From Methylibium rhizosphaerae (GTDB taxonomy: Bacteria > Pseudomonadota > Gammaproteobacteria > Burkholderiales > Burkholderiaceae_C), in NCBI RefSeq assembly GCF_006386545.1, contig NZ_SWAR01000013.1:59091-123090 (forward strand): 64,000 bases of DNA, read 5' to 3'. The notes below the pieces were generated by a model. That model was given only the letters and a program-made list of their open reading frames with translations. It was not told the DNA's origin and made no database searches. Position numbers and translations under genes: made by a program. Of the stretch, positions 46,417 to 57,744 are shown one piece after another (positions within the stretch are counted from its first letter, which is position 1; the number at the start of each line of letters is the position of its first letter).

Positions 46417-48780
46417 CTACGGTGTGATCGCAATCTGCAACGCCGGCGGCGGCGCGGCATCGAGGTTGGCAGCCCCTTCACCGCGGGGGGCCACCGTCAG
46501 GACGCGCACGGAGGCCGTCCTGTTCGGCGTGAGTGCCTTCATCGACAGCGTCAACGCCCGCTCGGAACCCATGGCGCCGACCGATCCGGCACGCTGCATC
46601 GTCACGAGCACCTGGCCGTCGGGATCGATGCGACTTTCCATGGTGGCCGACACGCCGCCTTGCTTCATGAAGTCGCCCTGCTCCACTGACATGACCTGCA
46701 CGGCTGCCGGGTCGAAACCGAGCGCCAGCGGCAGGCTGAGCAGACCCTTCTTCGCGTCGTCGATCATCAGATCGACGCTGAACAATTGGCCCGATCTGAC
46801 CTGGACCGGGCCGCGAAAGCGCAGGCTCAAGTCGCCCGCGACGGGCGCGACGCCGCCCCCAGGTTCGACAGGGGTGTTGTTGTTGCCGGCCGGAAGGTTC
46901 GGGGTGCTGCCTGCGGCTTGCGGCATGGCCGGGGCGGGTGCCGTCGTCGTTGCGTTGCCGCCGACTTCGGCCGGCGTGGTCGGAGCAGCAGCACCGGCAA
47001 CCTCGCCGCCACGGCTTCTCAGGCCGGCCTCGGTGCCTGACTCGAACTCGAGCGCCGACGCATCCGGCCGTTCCACGTTGCGCAGCACCCTCGGAGTGAT
47101 CGACAGGACGATCTCCGTCTTGACCGCCTCGTCGGATTGCCCGCCGAACAGCCTGCCTGCCACCGGAATGCTGCCCAGCGCGGGCAACTTGTTGGCAATG
47201 CGACGGTCCTCGTCGTTGATGAGGCCGGCGAGCACCTGGTTTTCGCCGTCACGCAGCCGCAGGACGGTGGTGGCGCTGCGGGTGCCGATCTGGTAGGCCA
47301 GCGTCCCGGACTTGGTCTGCACCTGGCTCACCAGATTGCTGACCTCGAGCGACAGCTTGATCGACACCTCGCTGCCCGGGTGGATGACGGGCTCGACCTC
47401 CAGCTTCAGGCCCACGTCGATGTAGTTGACCGAATCGGAAATGAAGCCGGTGGAGGTTGAGGTGGTGGTGATGTTGGGCACACGGTCGCCGATCAGCACA
47501 CGGGCCTTTTCGCGGCTCTTGGCGCGGATGCGCGGATTGGCAAGGATGTTCGCGTCGGACTCCGTGTTGCGAGCCGTGGCCGTCATCGGATTCACGGTCA
47601 CCCCCACCGTGCCGGCCTTCAGATTCCGGAAGTCGTTCAAGGTCAGCTGCGCGCCGGTGGTGGAGGTCAGCGCACTGAGTGACACCTGCTCCGGCCAGCG
47701 AACGCCCAGGTCGAGCAGGCGCGAGCGCTTCACTTCCAGCACTTCCACATCGAGCATCACCTCCGGCTCAGGGATGTCGTGCAACGCCACCAGCTTCTCT
47801 GCCAGCCGGATCGCGTCAGGTGTGTCACGCAGCACGATCAGGTTCAGACGCTCATCGACCACCACGTCCTTCGCCTTCAGGATGGTCTTCAGCGTGTTGG
47901 CCACGCTCTTGGCCTCGCCATTGCTGAGATAGAAGCTCTTCACGCTGAGCAGCTGGTAGTCCTTCTGCTTCGCGGGCGTGTCTGGATAGATCAGCACGGT
48001 GTTGTCGTCGAGCACGCGTTGCTCGAGCTGGTTGGCGATGAGCAGGCGGCTCACGGCTGCCTCGACGGTACTGCCGCGCAGGTAGATCGACGTCCGCTGG
48101 TCGGTGCGTACGTCCTTGTCGAACAGGAAATTCAGGCCCGAGCTCCTGGCGATGAGCTCGAACACAGTCTTGATCGCCACGTCCTTGAACTCGATGGAGA
48201 TCGGCTTGCGATAGGCCGTGGCCAATGCGAGTGCGGGGTTCCTGCCCTCGCCGCTGCGCTCGAGTTCACGCAGCAACTCCGCAGCCCCCGGGTATCCCGG
48301 GCTTTCGAGGAGCAACACTCGCAGCAGCGAACGTGCGGCCTCGGCATCCTTGCGTTCCGCATGCTGGCGGGCACGTGCCAGCGTTGCGTCCCAGCGCCTC
48401 TCACGCTCGACCCCCTTGAGCCCCGCCACGGCAAGCTCGCTGGTCGGATGCAGTTCGAGTGCCTGTCGGTATGCCCGCTCGGCAGGGTCGAACTGCCGGG
48501 CCGCGCGCGCCTGCGCACCCTGCGCCAGCAGTTCGGAAACGAGCCTGTCGCGGGTGCGCAGGTACTCGACCCGGTACTCGGCCGACCCCGGATCCAGCCG
48601 AACCGCTTCTTCCAGGCGGACGAGGGCCTGACGTGCCTGGTCCCTCGCAAGCATCTCGCGCGCATCACGATAGGCCTGCTGCGCCGCGCAGCCAGCCAGC
48701 ATCGCGGCCGCAAGCAAGCAAACCGCTGAGCGCCAGAAACGACCCAGCCCCACTTGTTTCCCGACTCTTCTGGCAGACAA
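46417..48780 (-). CDS. gspD: Secretin lipoprotein with N-terminal TPRs and C-terminal cohesin domain (GspD-like)
   Basis: A 787-residue outer-membrane secretin. The lipobox is MLAGC (cysteine 31). TPRs cover about 35-165. N-domains follow (ISIEFKDVAIKTVFELIARS; YLSNGEAKSVANTLKTILKA), then the secretin pore domain (about 340-580, VGLKLEVEPVIHPGSEVSIK and VLAGLINDEDRRIANKLPAL). After a Gly/Ala/Pro linker, the last 130 residues resemble a cohesin domain (VQVRSGQLFSVDLMI, LPLALGFDPAAVQV). TTG 48780 has GGAG upstream; GTG 48753 is possible. The TPR and cohesin parts are not in classical GspD. Confidence 0.88.
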   Translation of the reverse strand: MSARRVGKQVGLGRFWRSAVCLLAAAMLAGCAAQQAYRDAREMLARDQARQALVRLEEAVRLDPGSAEYRVEYLRTRDRLVSELLAQGAQARAARQFDPAERAYRQALELHPTSELAVAGLKGVERERRWDATLARARQHAERKDAEAARSLLRVLLLESPGYPGAAELLRELERSGEGRNPALALATAYRKPISIEFKDVAIKTVFELIARSSGLNFLFDKDVRTDQRTSIYLRGSTVEAAVSRLLIANQLEQRVLDDNTVLIYPDTPAKQKDYQLLSVKSFYLSNGEAKSVANTLKTILKAKDVVVDERLNLIVLRDTPDAIRLAEKLVALHDIPEPEVMLDVEVLEVKRSRLLDLGVRWPEQVSLSALTSTTGAQLTLNDFRNLKAGTVGVTVNPMTATARNTESDANILANPRIRAKSREKARVLIGDRVPNITTTSTSTGFISDSVNYIDVGLKLEVEPVIHPGSEVSIKLSLEVSNLVSQVQTKSGTLAYQIGTRSATTVLRLRDGENQVLAGLINDEDRRIANKLPALGSIPVAGRLFGGQSDEAVKTEIVLSITPRVLRNVERPDASALEFESGTEAGLRSRGGEVAGAAAPTTPAEVGGNATTTAPAPAMPQAAGSTPNLPAGNNNTPVEPGGGVAPVAGDLSLRFRGPVQVRSGQLFSVDLMIDDAKKGLLSLPLALGFDPAAVQVMSVEQGDFMKQGGVSATMESRIDPDGQVLVTMQRAGSVGAMGSERALTLSMKALTPNRTASVRVLTVAPRGEGAANLDAAPPPALQIAITP

Positions 48781-48794
48781 GCTTCTTCTCCGAT

Positions 48795-49310
48795 CTACAA
48801 CTCTGTGGCGCCCAGCTCGACGACGTACTCGTGCTGCAATGGCAGGTAGGTCACGGTGACGGTGGAGCCCGTGATCCGGTCGACGCGATAGTCGCTTTCG
48901 ATCACGTCGCCCTCCTTCACGACGTAGGCGTACTCCTCGCGGGTCAGGTAGACCTCCCAGCGGTCGCCCTCGCGCTTGCGGCCGACCACGGCAAACGGAA
49001 ACGGCGGCACCTCGCGGCCCGGTGCCGATGCACCGGCGGCGACCGCCGGTGCATCGATCCAGCTCCGCTGCGCAAACAGGTCGGCACTCGCCACGTTCCC
49101 TCGGCGCTCCGGATAGAGCAACGCGCGAGGCAGCGGCGCACTCCGAGGAGCAGGCGCGGCAACCGCCGCAACGATCGAAGCCGGCGCGCCAGGCAGCCGT
49201 GGCCGAGCTTCGGCCTGGACAACCGACCCGTCACCAGCGGGCGGTTCGCCGAACAGCACCAGCGCCGCCGACGCAAGCAAGGCGGGTCCCAGGATCCACC
49301 AGCGGTTCAT
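48795..49310 (-). CDS. GspC/PilP-like secretion system component
   Basis: A 171-residue protein from ATG 49310, overlapping the previous stop by four bases. It has one N-terminal membrane helix (WWILGPALLASAALVLFG), a proline/alanine-rich linker, and a C-terminal beta domain (PPFPFAVVGRKREGDRWEVY, VVKEGDVIESDYRVDRITGS) like the HR domain of GspC or PilP, which contacts secretin N-domains. Position directly before the secretin gene fits that role. Confidence 0.78.
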   Translation of the reverse strand: MNRWWILGPALLASAALVLFGEPPAGDGSVVQAEARPRLPGAPASIVAAVAAPAPRSAPLPRALLYPERRGNVASADLFAQRSWIDAPAVAAGASAPGREVPPFPFAVVGRKREGDRWEVYLTREEYAYVVKEGDVIESDYRVDRITGSTVTVTYLPLQHEYVVELGATEL

Positions 49311-49855
49311 CGCAACCTCCGATCTGCGGCTTCCTCTTCGAACCATGCGGTGAACCGCACCACCACCAGCACTTCGGAGGACGCCGCGCTTTCACGCTTG
49401 AGCGACAGGCCCTCGAGCGCAACGTTCGGATGGCGCCGCAGGAGTCCCTCGACCAGCCCGCGCGCTGCGGGGTAGCTGCCCCGCAGCGGAACCGTCATGC
49501 GCATCTCAAGCCAGCCATGGCCGCTGCGCTGGTACTGGTACTCCGCCTGGTCGATCTGCAAGCCTTGCGCAGCGGCGAGCCGAAGCAGTGCGGCAACAAG
49601 CTCCTGCGTCACATCGGCCGACGGGAACACGGAGCGAGTGTTTTCGCTTTCGCCCGGCGGCGCCGGGTCGATGCCGCGCTCGGCCGTGACCTGCGGCGGG
49701 ACATCCGGCACGGCTCGCGAGACTTCTCGCCGCGCGAGCTCCACGCCAGCGGCAACCATGGCAAGCAAGGCCACCGCCCCCCAGGCGGCCCCGTGCCTCC
49801 AGGCCAGGACGCCCAGACGCAGCCGGACTCGCGCGAAGATGCCGGCGCCGTTCAT
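49307..49855 (-). CDS. PilO/GspM-like inner-membrane protein
   Basis: A 182-residue bitopic protein: basic cytoplasmic start, one membrane helix (about 24-42, AWGAVALLAMVAAGVELARR), and a periplasmic ferredoxin-like domain ending in VALEGLSLKRESAASSEVLV and a final strand, as in PilO/GspM. It overlaps both neighbours by four bases. With the PilN- and PilM-like proteins encoded before it, it would form the inner-membrane platform. Confidence 0.78.
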   Translation of the reverse strand: MNGAGIFARVRLRLGVLAWRHGAAWGAVALLAMVAAGVELARREVSRAVPDVPPQVTAERGIDPAPPGESENTRSVFPSADVTQELVAALLRLAAAQGLQIDQAEYQYQRSGHGWLEMRMTVPLRGSYPAARGLVEGLLRRHPNVALEGLSLKRESAASSEVLVVVRFTAWFEEEAADRRLR

Positions 49856-50493
49856 GGGCGTGCCTCCCTGCTGGGCTGCCTCACGTGAGCCTGTGCGCGC
49901 GACGCGGCCTCACCGTACACCACAGCGCCTTCGATCTCGGCCTGCAGGACGAATCGTGTGGTGCGCGGCTGCCCAGGCTGGGCTTGCGTGTTGTCCTCCT
50001 GCTTGACGATGCGCGGCTGCCGCAGGCTGCGCGCTCGCCTGAGTGCCTCGATGTAGGCGAACACATCACCCGCAGCCCTAACCTCCACCACCAGCTTCAG
50101 GCGCCGTGCTTCGGTGTCGGGCTCCACCTGCAGCACGGCGACGCTGCGCGGCGTGAGCCGCTCGAGATCGTCGAGCATCAAGGGCCATGGGATGTCGAGC
50201 CGCGCCACGATGCGCTCGAGCTCGTGCCTCTGGCGGGGTGACAGCGCCGTCTCGGCCCTGTTGGCCGCGAGCTGGCGTTGTTCGCGCTGTGCCTGCTGCT
50301 CCGCCAGGCGCTCCCGTGCCGCCTGCACGGACTCACGTGCCTGAACGAGCCCTCCCACACTCCAGCCCAGCCAGCCGAGCAGCGCCATCGACAACAGCGC
50401 CATGGCGGCGCGGCTGCGCGGGCCGGCTGTGGCACCGAACAGCCAGGGCCACGAGGTGTCACGGAAATCGAAGCTGCGCCCCGAGGTCCTCAT
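49852..50493 (-). CDS. PilN/GspL-C-like inner-membrane protein
   Basis: A 213-residue bitopic protein from ATG 50493. Its membrane helix (about 25-45, AAMALLSMALLGWLGWSVGG) is followed by a coiled coil (AARERLAEQQAQREQRQLAA) and a periplasmic ferredoxin-like domain (PRSVAVLQVEPDTEARRLKL; DVFAYIEALRRARSLRQPRI), the typical PilN pattern. It overlaps both neighbours by four bases. Confidence 0.8.
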   Translation of the reverse strand: MRTSGRSFDFRDTSWPWLFGATAGPRSRAAMALLSMALLGWLGWSVGGLVQARESVQAARERLAEQQAQREQRQLAANRAETALSPRQRHELERIVARLDIPWPLMLDDLERLTPRSVAVLQVEPDTEARRLKLVVEVRAAGDVFAYIEALRRARSLRQPRIVKQEDNTQAQPGQPRTTRFVLQAEIEGAVVYGEAASRAQAHVRQPSREARP

Positions 50494-51308
50494 GGCAGAC
50501 ACCCCACTGCGGCCGCAAGAGTGATTCCATCCCAGCGCTCCTGCGCGGTCGGCAGCGGCACGGGCAGCGCGTGCTGCGTCCAGCGCAGGCCCGGCACTCC
50601 AGGGGGGGCTGGCACAGCGGCGCTGCACCAATGCACGTCGAGTGCGTCGTCCTCCCGGCCAGGGAGCACCGCCCGCGCCCGCTGGACCTCCTGCACCACG
50701 CGCGGCCACGGGTCCAGAGGATCCACGCGCAGCGAACTCGCGCGTACGGCCCCGACACCTGGTTCGCACCACCAGGCAGTGGCCCGATCCAGCATCACCA
50801 CGACCCGTACATGACGCGCGGCGCGCAGTCCCGGCAGGGTCTTCAGCCTCTCCAGCAGCCGCAGCTCCGCCGGCCGCACATCGACGACGCGCAGCGAGTT
50901 CGATGCAGCGAATTCGTTGCATGCGTCGATCAGCACTCGGGGCACTGCACAGCAGACGCTGGCTGCGTCGAGGCGCCAGTCTGCGCGGATGACCCAGGTG
51001 TCGGCGGGCTCGCCGAACAGCTCCTCGAACTTGAGTGCGGCGTACTGCCTCACCTCCCGCAGCGATGCCGCCTGCTGCGGCACGTCGACCGACCACCACC
51101 GCGAGCAACCGCCAGCCACGGAACAGCGGACATGCGTCGGCTTGCGCGATCCCCCGGCCAGCAACGCCTGCAGCGAAGCAGCATTGCCGGTTTCCACCAC
51201 GGAAACCGGCTTGCCGCCTGGGTCGGGGCGCGCAAGCGCCAGCGCCGGCGCCGGCGCCGAAGTCATGTCGCAGCCAAGGCCCGCGACTTCACGTCGAAAG
51301 AGTGACAC
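50490..51308 (-). CDS. PilM/GspL-like cytoplasmic actin-fold protein
   Basis: A 272-residue protein from GTG 51308, chosen for the AGGAGG ribosome site six bases upstream; this overlaps the gspE end by 20 bases (ATG 51266 is an alternative). There are no membrane helices. Segments such as EVRQYAALKFEELFG, SVCCAVPRVLIDACNEFAAS and VVDVRPAELRLLERL recall the divergent actin-like fold of PilM/GspL cytoplasmic domains. It would link the ATPase to the PilN/PilO-like proteins encoded next. Confidence 0.75.
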   Translation of the reverse strand: MSLFRREVAGLGCDMTSAPAPALALARPDPGGKPVSVVETGNAASLQALLAGGSRKPTHVRCSVAGGCSRWWSVDVPQQAASLREVRQYAALKFEELFGEPADTWVIRADWRLDAASVCCAVPRVLIDACNEFAASNSLRVVDVRPAELRLLERLKTLPGLRAARHVRVVVMLDRATAWWCEPGVGAVRASSLRVDPLDPWPRVVQEVQRARAVLPGREDDALDVHWCSAAVPAPPGVPGLRWTQHALPVPLPTAQERWDGITLAAAVGCLP

Positions 51309-52968
51309 GGCGCACCTCCTCCAGCGTTGTCTCGCCACGGGCCACCAGATCGAGCCCGGCGTCGAAGAGGCTTCGCGTGCCCTGCGAGCGCGCAGCCTCG
51401 CGCAAGCTGCCGACCGATTGCCGCGACGCCACCAGCTCGCGCAAGCCATCGGTGAGGCGCAGGAACTCGGCCACCGCCCGGCGGCCGCGGTAGCCGCTAC
51501 CGCGGCAATGACCACAGCCCCGCCCCTTGCGGAACTGGAAGCCGCCCACGCGCTCGCGAGTGAGGCCGCATTTGGCGAGCAGTACCTCGGTTGGCTCGTC
51601 GGGTTCGCTGCACTCGGTGCAGTTGATGCGCACCAGCCGCTGCGCCCACACGCCGTTGAGTGCGGACGCCAGCGCGTAAGGGTCCAGCCCCATGTGGGTG
51701 AAGCGGCCGAACACGTCGAACACGTTGTTCGCATGGACGGTCGACAGCACCAGGTGGCCCGTCAGCGCCGACTGCACCGCGATTTCCGCCGTCTCGCGGT
51801 CGCGGATCTCGCCCACCATGATGCGGTCCGGGTCGTGACGCAGGATCGAGCGCAGCCCGCGCGCGAACGTGAGGCCCTTCTTGTCGTTCACCGGGATCTG
51901 CAGGATGCCAGCGATCTGGTACTCCACCGGGTCCTCGATCGTGATGATCTTGTCGCGCCCGGTGTTCATCTCGCTCAGCGCCGCGTACAGCGTCGTGGTC
52001 TTGCCCGAGCCGGTGGGCCCGGTGACCAGCACCATGCCGTAGGCCGCTTCCACCAGGTCGCGCAGCTGGCCCACGGTGCGGGAGTCCAGGCCAAGTGCAT
52101 CGAGCGTGAGGCGCCCGTGGTGCCGCACCATGGCCTGCTTGTCGAGCACCCGCACCACCGCGTCCTCGCCGTGCACGCTGGGCATGATGGACAGGCGCAA
52201 GTCCACCTGCCGGCCCTGCGCATGGACGCGGAAGCTGCCATCCTGCGGCACGCGGCGTTCGGCAATGTCGAGCTCGGCCAGCACCTTCAGCCGCGAGATG
52301 ATCTGCTCGGCCAGCGCCACGTTGGACACCTGCGTGACCGCATCGAGCACGCCGTCGATGCGGTACTTCACGGCCAGCCCGTCGGCCGTGGATTCCATGT
52401 GGATGTCGCTGGCCCCGAGCTTGAGCGCGTCGTACAGCGCCGAGTTCACCAGTTGCACCGCCGGGCTCGAGGCCTGGCTCGCCGATTCCAGCGTCAGCAC
52501 TTCGTCGACGCCGGCTTCCTGCGCCTGCTCCTGCCGCAGCGACACGATGGCGTCGGTGGCTCGCGCGGCGGCCTCGTGCCGGGACAGCATTGCATGCAGA
52601 TTCGACGGGCTGGCAATCCAGAAGCGCAGCGGCCGCTGTGCGCACGACTCCAGCCAGGTCCAGGTGTCGTCGGCCCACGGGTCCACGAGCACTGCAATGT
52701 CTGCCTGCGCTTCGCCGGACGAGGACTTCATGAGCAGGCAGTGGCGCGCCTGCGCCTTCACGAGGCTGATGCGGTCGAACACCGGCAGCCAGGTGCGCAG
52801 CTCCGCCATGCCGGCCACCGGCAGGCCGGTGGCGGCTCCCAGCGCCGCCACGATCTCGTCTTCTGCATGGCCGCCTTGCTCGGCGAGCCTGGCGATCCAG
52901 GCAGCACCGCCGGCTTGCCTTGCGGCACGCAGTCCGGCGGCTGTGAGGTCGTGGAGGCCGCCGCTCAT
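51289..52968 (-). CDS. gspE: Type II secretion/type IV pilus assembly ATPase
   Basis: A 559-residue hexameric ATPase that drives pseudopilus extension. An N-terminal MshEN/GspE-N-like domain precedes the motor domain with LGASDIHMESTADGLAVKYR, Walker A VTGPTGSGKTTT (near 316), the Asp box TIEDPVEYQI, and Walker B DRIMVGEIRDRETAE. A zinc-binding tetracysteine region (CTEC then CGHC, about 448-488) is typical of GspE/PilB. ATG 52968 overlaps the gspF stop by four bases. Confidence 0.95.
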   Translation of the reverse strand: MSGGLHDLTAAGLRAARQAGGAAWIARLAEQGGHAEDEIVAALGAATGLPVAGMAELRTWLPVFDRISLVKAQARHCLLMKSSSGEAQADIAVLVDPWADDTWTWLESCAQRPLRFWIASPSNLHAMLSRHEAAARATDAIVSLRQEQAQEAGVDEVLTLESASQASSPAVQLVNSALYDALKLGASDIHMESTADGLAVKYRIDGVLDAVTQVSNVALAEQIISRLKVLAELDIAERRVPQDGSFRVHAQGRQVDLRLSIMPSVHGEDAVVRVLDKQAMVRHHGRLTLDALGLDSRTVGQLRDLVEAAYGMVLVTGPTGSGKTTTLYAALSEMNTGRDKIITIEDPVEYQIAGILQIPVNDKKGLTFARGLRSILRHDPDRIMVGEIRDRETAEIAVQSALTGHLVLSTVHANNVFDVFGRFTHMGLDPYALASALNGVWAQRLVRINCTECSEPDEPTEVLLAKCGLTRERVGGFQFRKGRGCGHCRGSGYRGRRAVAEFLRLTDGLRELVASRQSVGSLREAARSQGTRSLFDAGLDLVARGETTLEEVRRVTLST

Positions 52969-54152
52969 TGCAGGGTGCCTGCCAGGTCGAAGATGGGCAT
53001 GTAGAGCAGCAGGACGATGAGGCCGATCACCAGCCCGATCGCGGCCATGAGCGCCGGCTCGAAAGCCTTGGTGAAGCGTTCGATCCAGCGGCTGGTCTCG
53101 CCTTCGTAGAACAAGGCCGTGCGCCGCAGCATCGTCCCCAGCTGGCCCGAGGCCTCGCCCACCCGCAGCAGCCGGGTGGCAATGGGCGTGGCCAGCGCCT
53201 CCCGCTCGAGCGCCTCGGACAAGGGCACGCCCTCGGCGATGACGGCGCGCACGCGCCGCAGGCTGCGCTGCGTGGCCGCCGAGCCCACCGACTCGGCGAG
53301 CGTCAGCACCTGCAGGATGGGCAGGCCGCCTTCGAGCAGCAGGCCCAGCGTGAGGTACAGCCGCGACAGCTCGATCAGCCGCACGCGCTCGCCGAACCAG
53401 GGCCAGCGCACCAGCAGCGCCCGCCATGCGCCGGCCGCACGTGCGCCCCGCAATGTGCCGGCCAGCAGCAGCGCGAGGGCGCCGAATACTGCCGCCACGG
53501 CCCAACCGTGCTGTGACAGCAATTGCCCCCAGCCGAGCAGCAGCTGCGAGGCCCACGGCAGCGTGCGACCGCCGTCCTGGTACACCGAGGCGAACCTCGG
53601 CACCACGTAGCCCAGCAGAAACAGGCTCACGGCCCCGCCCACCACCATCAGGATCACCGGGTAGATGGCGGCACTGATGATGCGGCTGCGCACCGCCTCC
53701 ACGCGCAGCCGGTAGTCGATGTAGCGCGACAGCGCTTCGTGGAGGTTGCTCGTGCCCTCGGCCGACTGCACCATGCCGACGAACAGCGGCGCAAAGCTGC
53801 CCGGCTGCCGCGTCAGTGCGGCTGACAGACGCTGGCCGTCGCGCAGGTCGGCCAGCAGGCGGGTGAGCACGAGCCGCGTCGTGCTGGCGGTGTCCTTCTC
53901 GATCAGCGCCTCGACGGCTTCGATCACGCTGAGGCCGGCTTCCAGCAGGGCCAGCAGCTCCTGGGCGAACAGCGTCAGCGGAAACCTGGTGCCACCGCTC
54001 GAACGGCGGCCGAATGACCGCACACCGGACAGCGACAACGCGCGCAGCTCCTGCGCCGCGAGCTGCCGGCGCGCGTCATCCGCATCGAGCGCCTCCAACT
54101 CCACGGTACGCAGCCGCTGCTGGCCGTCGACCACCCTCGCCCGGAACTGCAT
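52965..54152 (-). CDS. gspF: Type II secretion inner-membrane platform protein
   Basis: A 395-residue GspF/PilC-family protein with duplicated cytoplasmic domains (FAQELLALLEAGLSVIEAVE and LSRLYLTLGLLLEGGLPILQ) and three membrane segments (about 170-190, 215-235 and 365-390, ALMAAIGLVIGLIVLLLYMP). It is the platform on which the ATPase GspE acts. It starts 12 bases after gspG and overlaps gspE by four bases. Confidence 0.94.
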   Translation of the reverse strand: MQFRARVVDGQQRLRTVELEALDADDARRQLAAQELRALSLSGVRSFGRRSSGGTRFPLTLFAQELLALLEAGLSVIEAVEALIEKDTASTTRLVLTRLLADLRDGQRLSAALTRQPGSFAPLFVGMVQSAEGTSNLHEALSRYIDYRLRVEAVRSRIISAAIYPVILMVVGGAVSLFLLGYVVPRFASVYQDGGRTLPWASQLLLGWGQLLSQHGWAVAAVFGALALLLAGTLRGARAAGAWRALLVRWPWFGERVRLIELSRLYLTLGLLLEGGLPILQVLTLAESVGSAATQRSLRRVRAVIAEGVPLSEALEREALATPIATRLLRVGEASGQLGTMLRRTALFYEGETSRWIERFTKAFEPALMAAIGLVIGLIVLLLYMPIFDLAGTLQ

Positions 54153-54164
54153 GGGCCTGCCTGG

Positions 54165-54617
54165 TCAGAACGAGGTCACATCGGCTGCGTCGCCGCTGCC
54201 GCCAGGCTGACCGTCCTTGCCCAGGGAAACGACCTCGAAGTCGCGCTGGTTGCCGCCGGGCATGCGATAGACATAGGCGCGGCCCCAAGGGTCGGGCGGC
54301 ACGCTCTTCTGCAGATAGGGACCGTTCCACTTGCCCTCGGCGCCGGGGCGCTGCACCAGTGCGGCCAGGCCCTCCTCGCTGGTGGGGTAGCGGCCGACAT
54401 CGAGGCGATATGCGTCGAGCGCCTTGCTGAAAGCCTCGACCTGGGCCTTGGCCACGCTCTGCTCGGACTTGCCGACCTGGGAGAAGTAGCGCGGGCCCAC
54501 GTAGGCGGCGAGCAGGCCGATGATGACCATGACCACCAGAAGCTCCAGCAAGGTGAACCCGCTGGAGCTGCTGGAGCTGCCGGTATGGACGGCCTTGCCA
54601 GACCTTCTTGCGTTCAT
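54165..54617 (-). CDS. gspG: Major pseudopilin GspG
   Basis: A 150-residue pseudopilin. After a serine-rich leader (TGSSSSSSG) comes the mature start FTLLELLVVMVIIGLLAAYV with E5, then the GspG body (VEAFSKALDAYRLDVGRYPT, EEGLAALVQ) and the calcium-loop end GDAADVTSF. It is the first gene of the operon running down to 45063, and the best candidate for the major subunit. A promoter was not clearly seen in the 73 bases after the subtilase gene, so read-through from upstream is possible. Confidence 0.94.
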   Translation of the reverse strand: MNARRSGKAVHTGSSSSSSGFTLLELLVVMVIIGLLAAYVGPRYFSQVGKSEQSVAKAQVEAFSKALDAYRLDVGRYPTSEEGLAALVQRPGAEGKWNGPYLQKSVPPDPWGRAYVYRMPGGNQRDFEVVSLGKDGQPGGSGDAADVTSF

Positions 54618-54690
54618 TCGCCCCCCCTCGTCGCCGCCGCGCCCTGAACCGCGCGATTGTATTGATCGGGCCGCCTCGGCCCACCCCCCT

Positions 54691-56430
<1,740 letters not shown>

Positions 56431-56482
56431 GGTCAAGAGGTCCTCCTGTGTGTGATGTCGAGCTGGATCTGCTGTGTGGGAG

Positions 56483-57532
56483 TCAATGCGAACCTGCCGG
56501 CGAGGCCGGCGTGGGTGAATCGCTGGTCAGCGCCTTCAGGAAGGCGACGAGGTCGTCACGCTCCTGCGGCGTGAGGATCAGCGGGCGGCCGTCCTGGGCG
56601 CCGCGGTAATAGAGCTCCAGGTCGACCGCCTCTTCGAGCGTGGCCACACTGCCGTCGTGCATGTAGGGCGCGGTGAGCGCCACGTTGCGTAGGCCGGGTG
56701 TCTTGAACTTGCCGATGTCGGCCGGGTCGAGCGTGAAGGCGAAGCGCCCGAGTTCGGCGATATCGGCATCGGCCAGCGCCTCGTGGTCGAAGACACGGCC
56801 ATCGCGGTGCAGTGCCACCAGACGCTGCGTCAGCTCGGGCAGCTTGCGCTCGATGCGGCGCAGGCCGATGGCCAGCGAGTGGAAGCCGTGGTCGGTGAAA
56901 AGCGGGCGCGGGCCTTCGGCCACATGGCAGCGCGTGCACTGCGCGCGTTGCGAAAACAGCTCCCAGCCGCGGCGGGCGGCCGGGCTCATGGCCGAGGGAT
57001 CGTTCTGCAGGTGGCGGTCGAAAGGTGCAGGTCCGGAGACCAGCGTGCGCTGGAAGGCGGCCAGCGCACGGGCAACGTGCTCCAGGCGGATGTCGGAGCC
57101 CTCGACGCCGAAGGCGGCGCGGAAGGCTTGCGGGTAGTGAGGGTCGGCGCGCAGCAGCGACAGGAGATGGGCTTCGTCGCGCAGGCCGTGCTCGATGGGG
57201 TTGAACAAGGGGTCGGTGGCTTGTTCTTCCAGGGTGTTGCGGCGGCCGTCCCAGAAGAGGGTGCGTTGGTCGGCGACGTCGAGGAGACTGGGGGTGTTGC
57301 GGGTGCCCTGCTTGGCGGAGACACCGGCGGCTTTCGGGAGCCCATCGGTGAAGGCAAGTTCGGGGCGGTGGCACGAAGCACAGGAAACCTTGGTGTTCGC
57401 ACTGAAGCGGGAGTCGGAAAAGAGGCGTTGGCCAAGATCAGCTGACAACAGGAGTTGGGAGTCCGATCCTGCCTCCACTGTCGTGACCGCAAGTAGCAGT
57501 CCAAGCAACAAACACTCAGCAATTCGATTCAC
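56483..57532 (-). CDS. Di-haem cytochrome c peroxidase / MauG-family protein
   Basis: A 349-residue periplasmic protein (signal peptide LLLGLLLAVTTVEAG) starting at GTG 57532. It has two c-type haem sites, CASCH (near 51-55) and CTRCH (near 202-206), and family segments GTRNTPSLLDVADQRTLFWD, FKTPGLRNVALTAPYMHDGS and LTPQERDDLVAFLKAL. Such enzymes reduce hydrogen peroxide using electron-donor cytochromes, or oxidise protein residues (MauG). It lies 52 bases before the subtilase gene on the same strand and may share its transcript. Confidence 0.93.
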   Translation of the reverse strand: MNRIAECLLLGLLLAVTTVEAGSDSQLLLSADLGQRLFSDSRFSANTKVSCASCHRPELAFTDGLPKAAGVSAKQGTRNTPSLLDVADQRTLFWDGRRNTLEEQATDPLFNPIEHGLRDEAHLLSLLRADPHYPQAFRAAFGVEGSDIRLEHVARALAAFQRTLVSGPAPFDRHLQNDPSAMSPAARRGWELFSQRAQCTRCHVAEGPRPLFTDHGFHSLAIGLRRIERKLPELTQRLVALHRDGRVFDHEALADADIAELGRFAFTLDPADIGKFKTPGLRNVALTAPYMHDGSVATLEEAVDLELYYRGAQDGRPLILTPQERDDLVAFLKALTSDSPTPASPAGSH

Positions 57533-57744
57533 GACAACAACAGGTGTGACCTACACCCGGTCAGGGTGTTGGTGGGTTCGCCGCTCGGGGTAGACCACCA
57601 GAGCTGGCATTGCTGCGCCTTCCAGCGCCTTCGTCTCTACAACGCGCGACGCGCCATAGGACTTCTTGAGAAACAAGCGAGACCGTTGCTCGCGCTGAGC
57701 GCCTCTCCGCCAACGCCGATCCCCTGATCCAGCAGCGGAACTGA

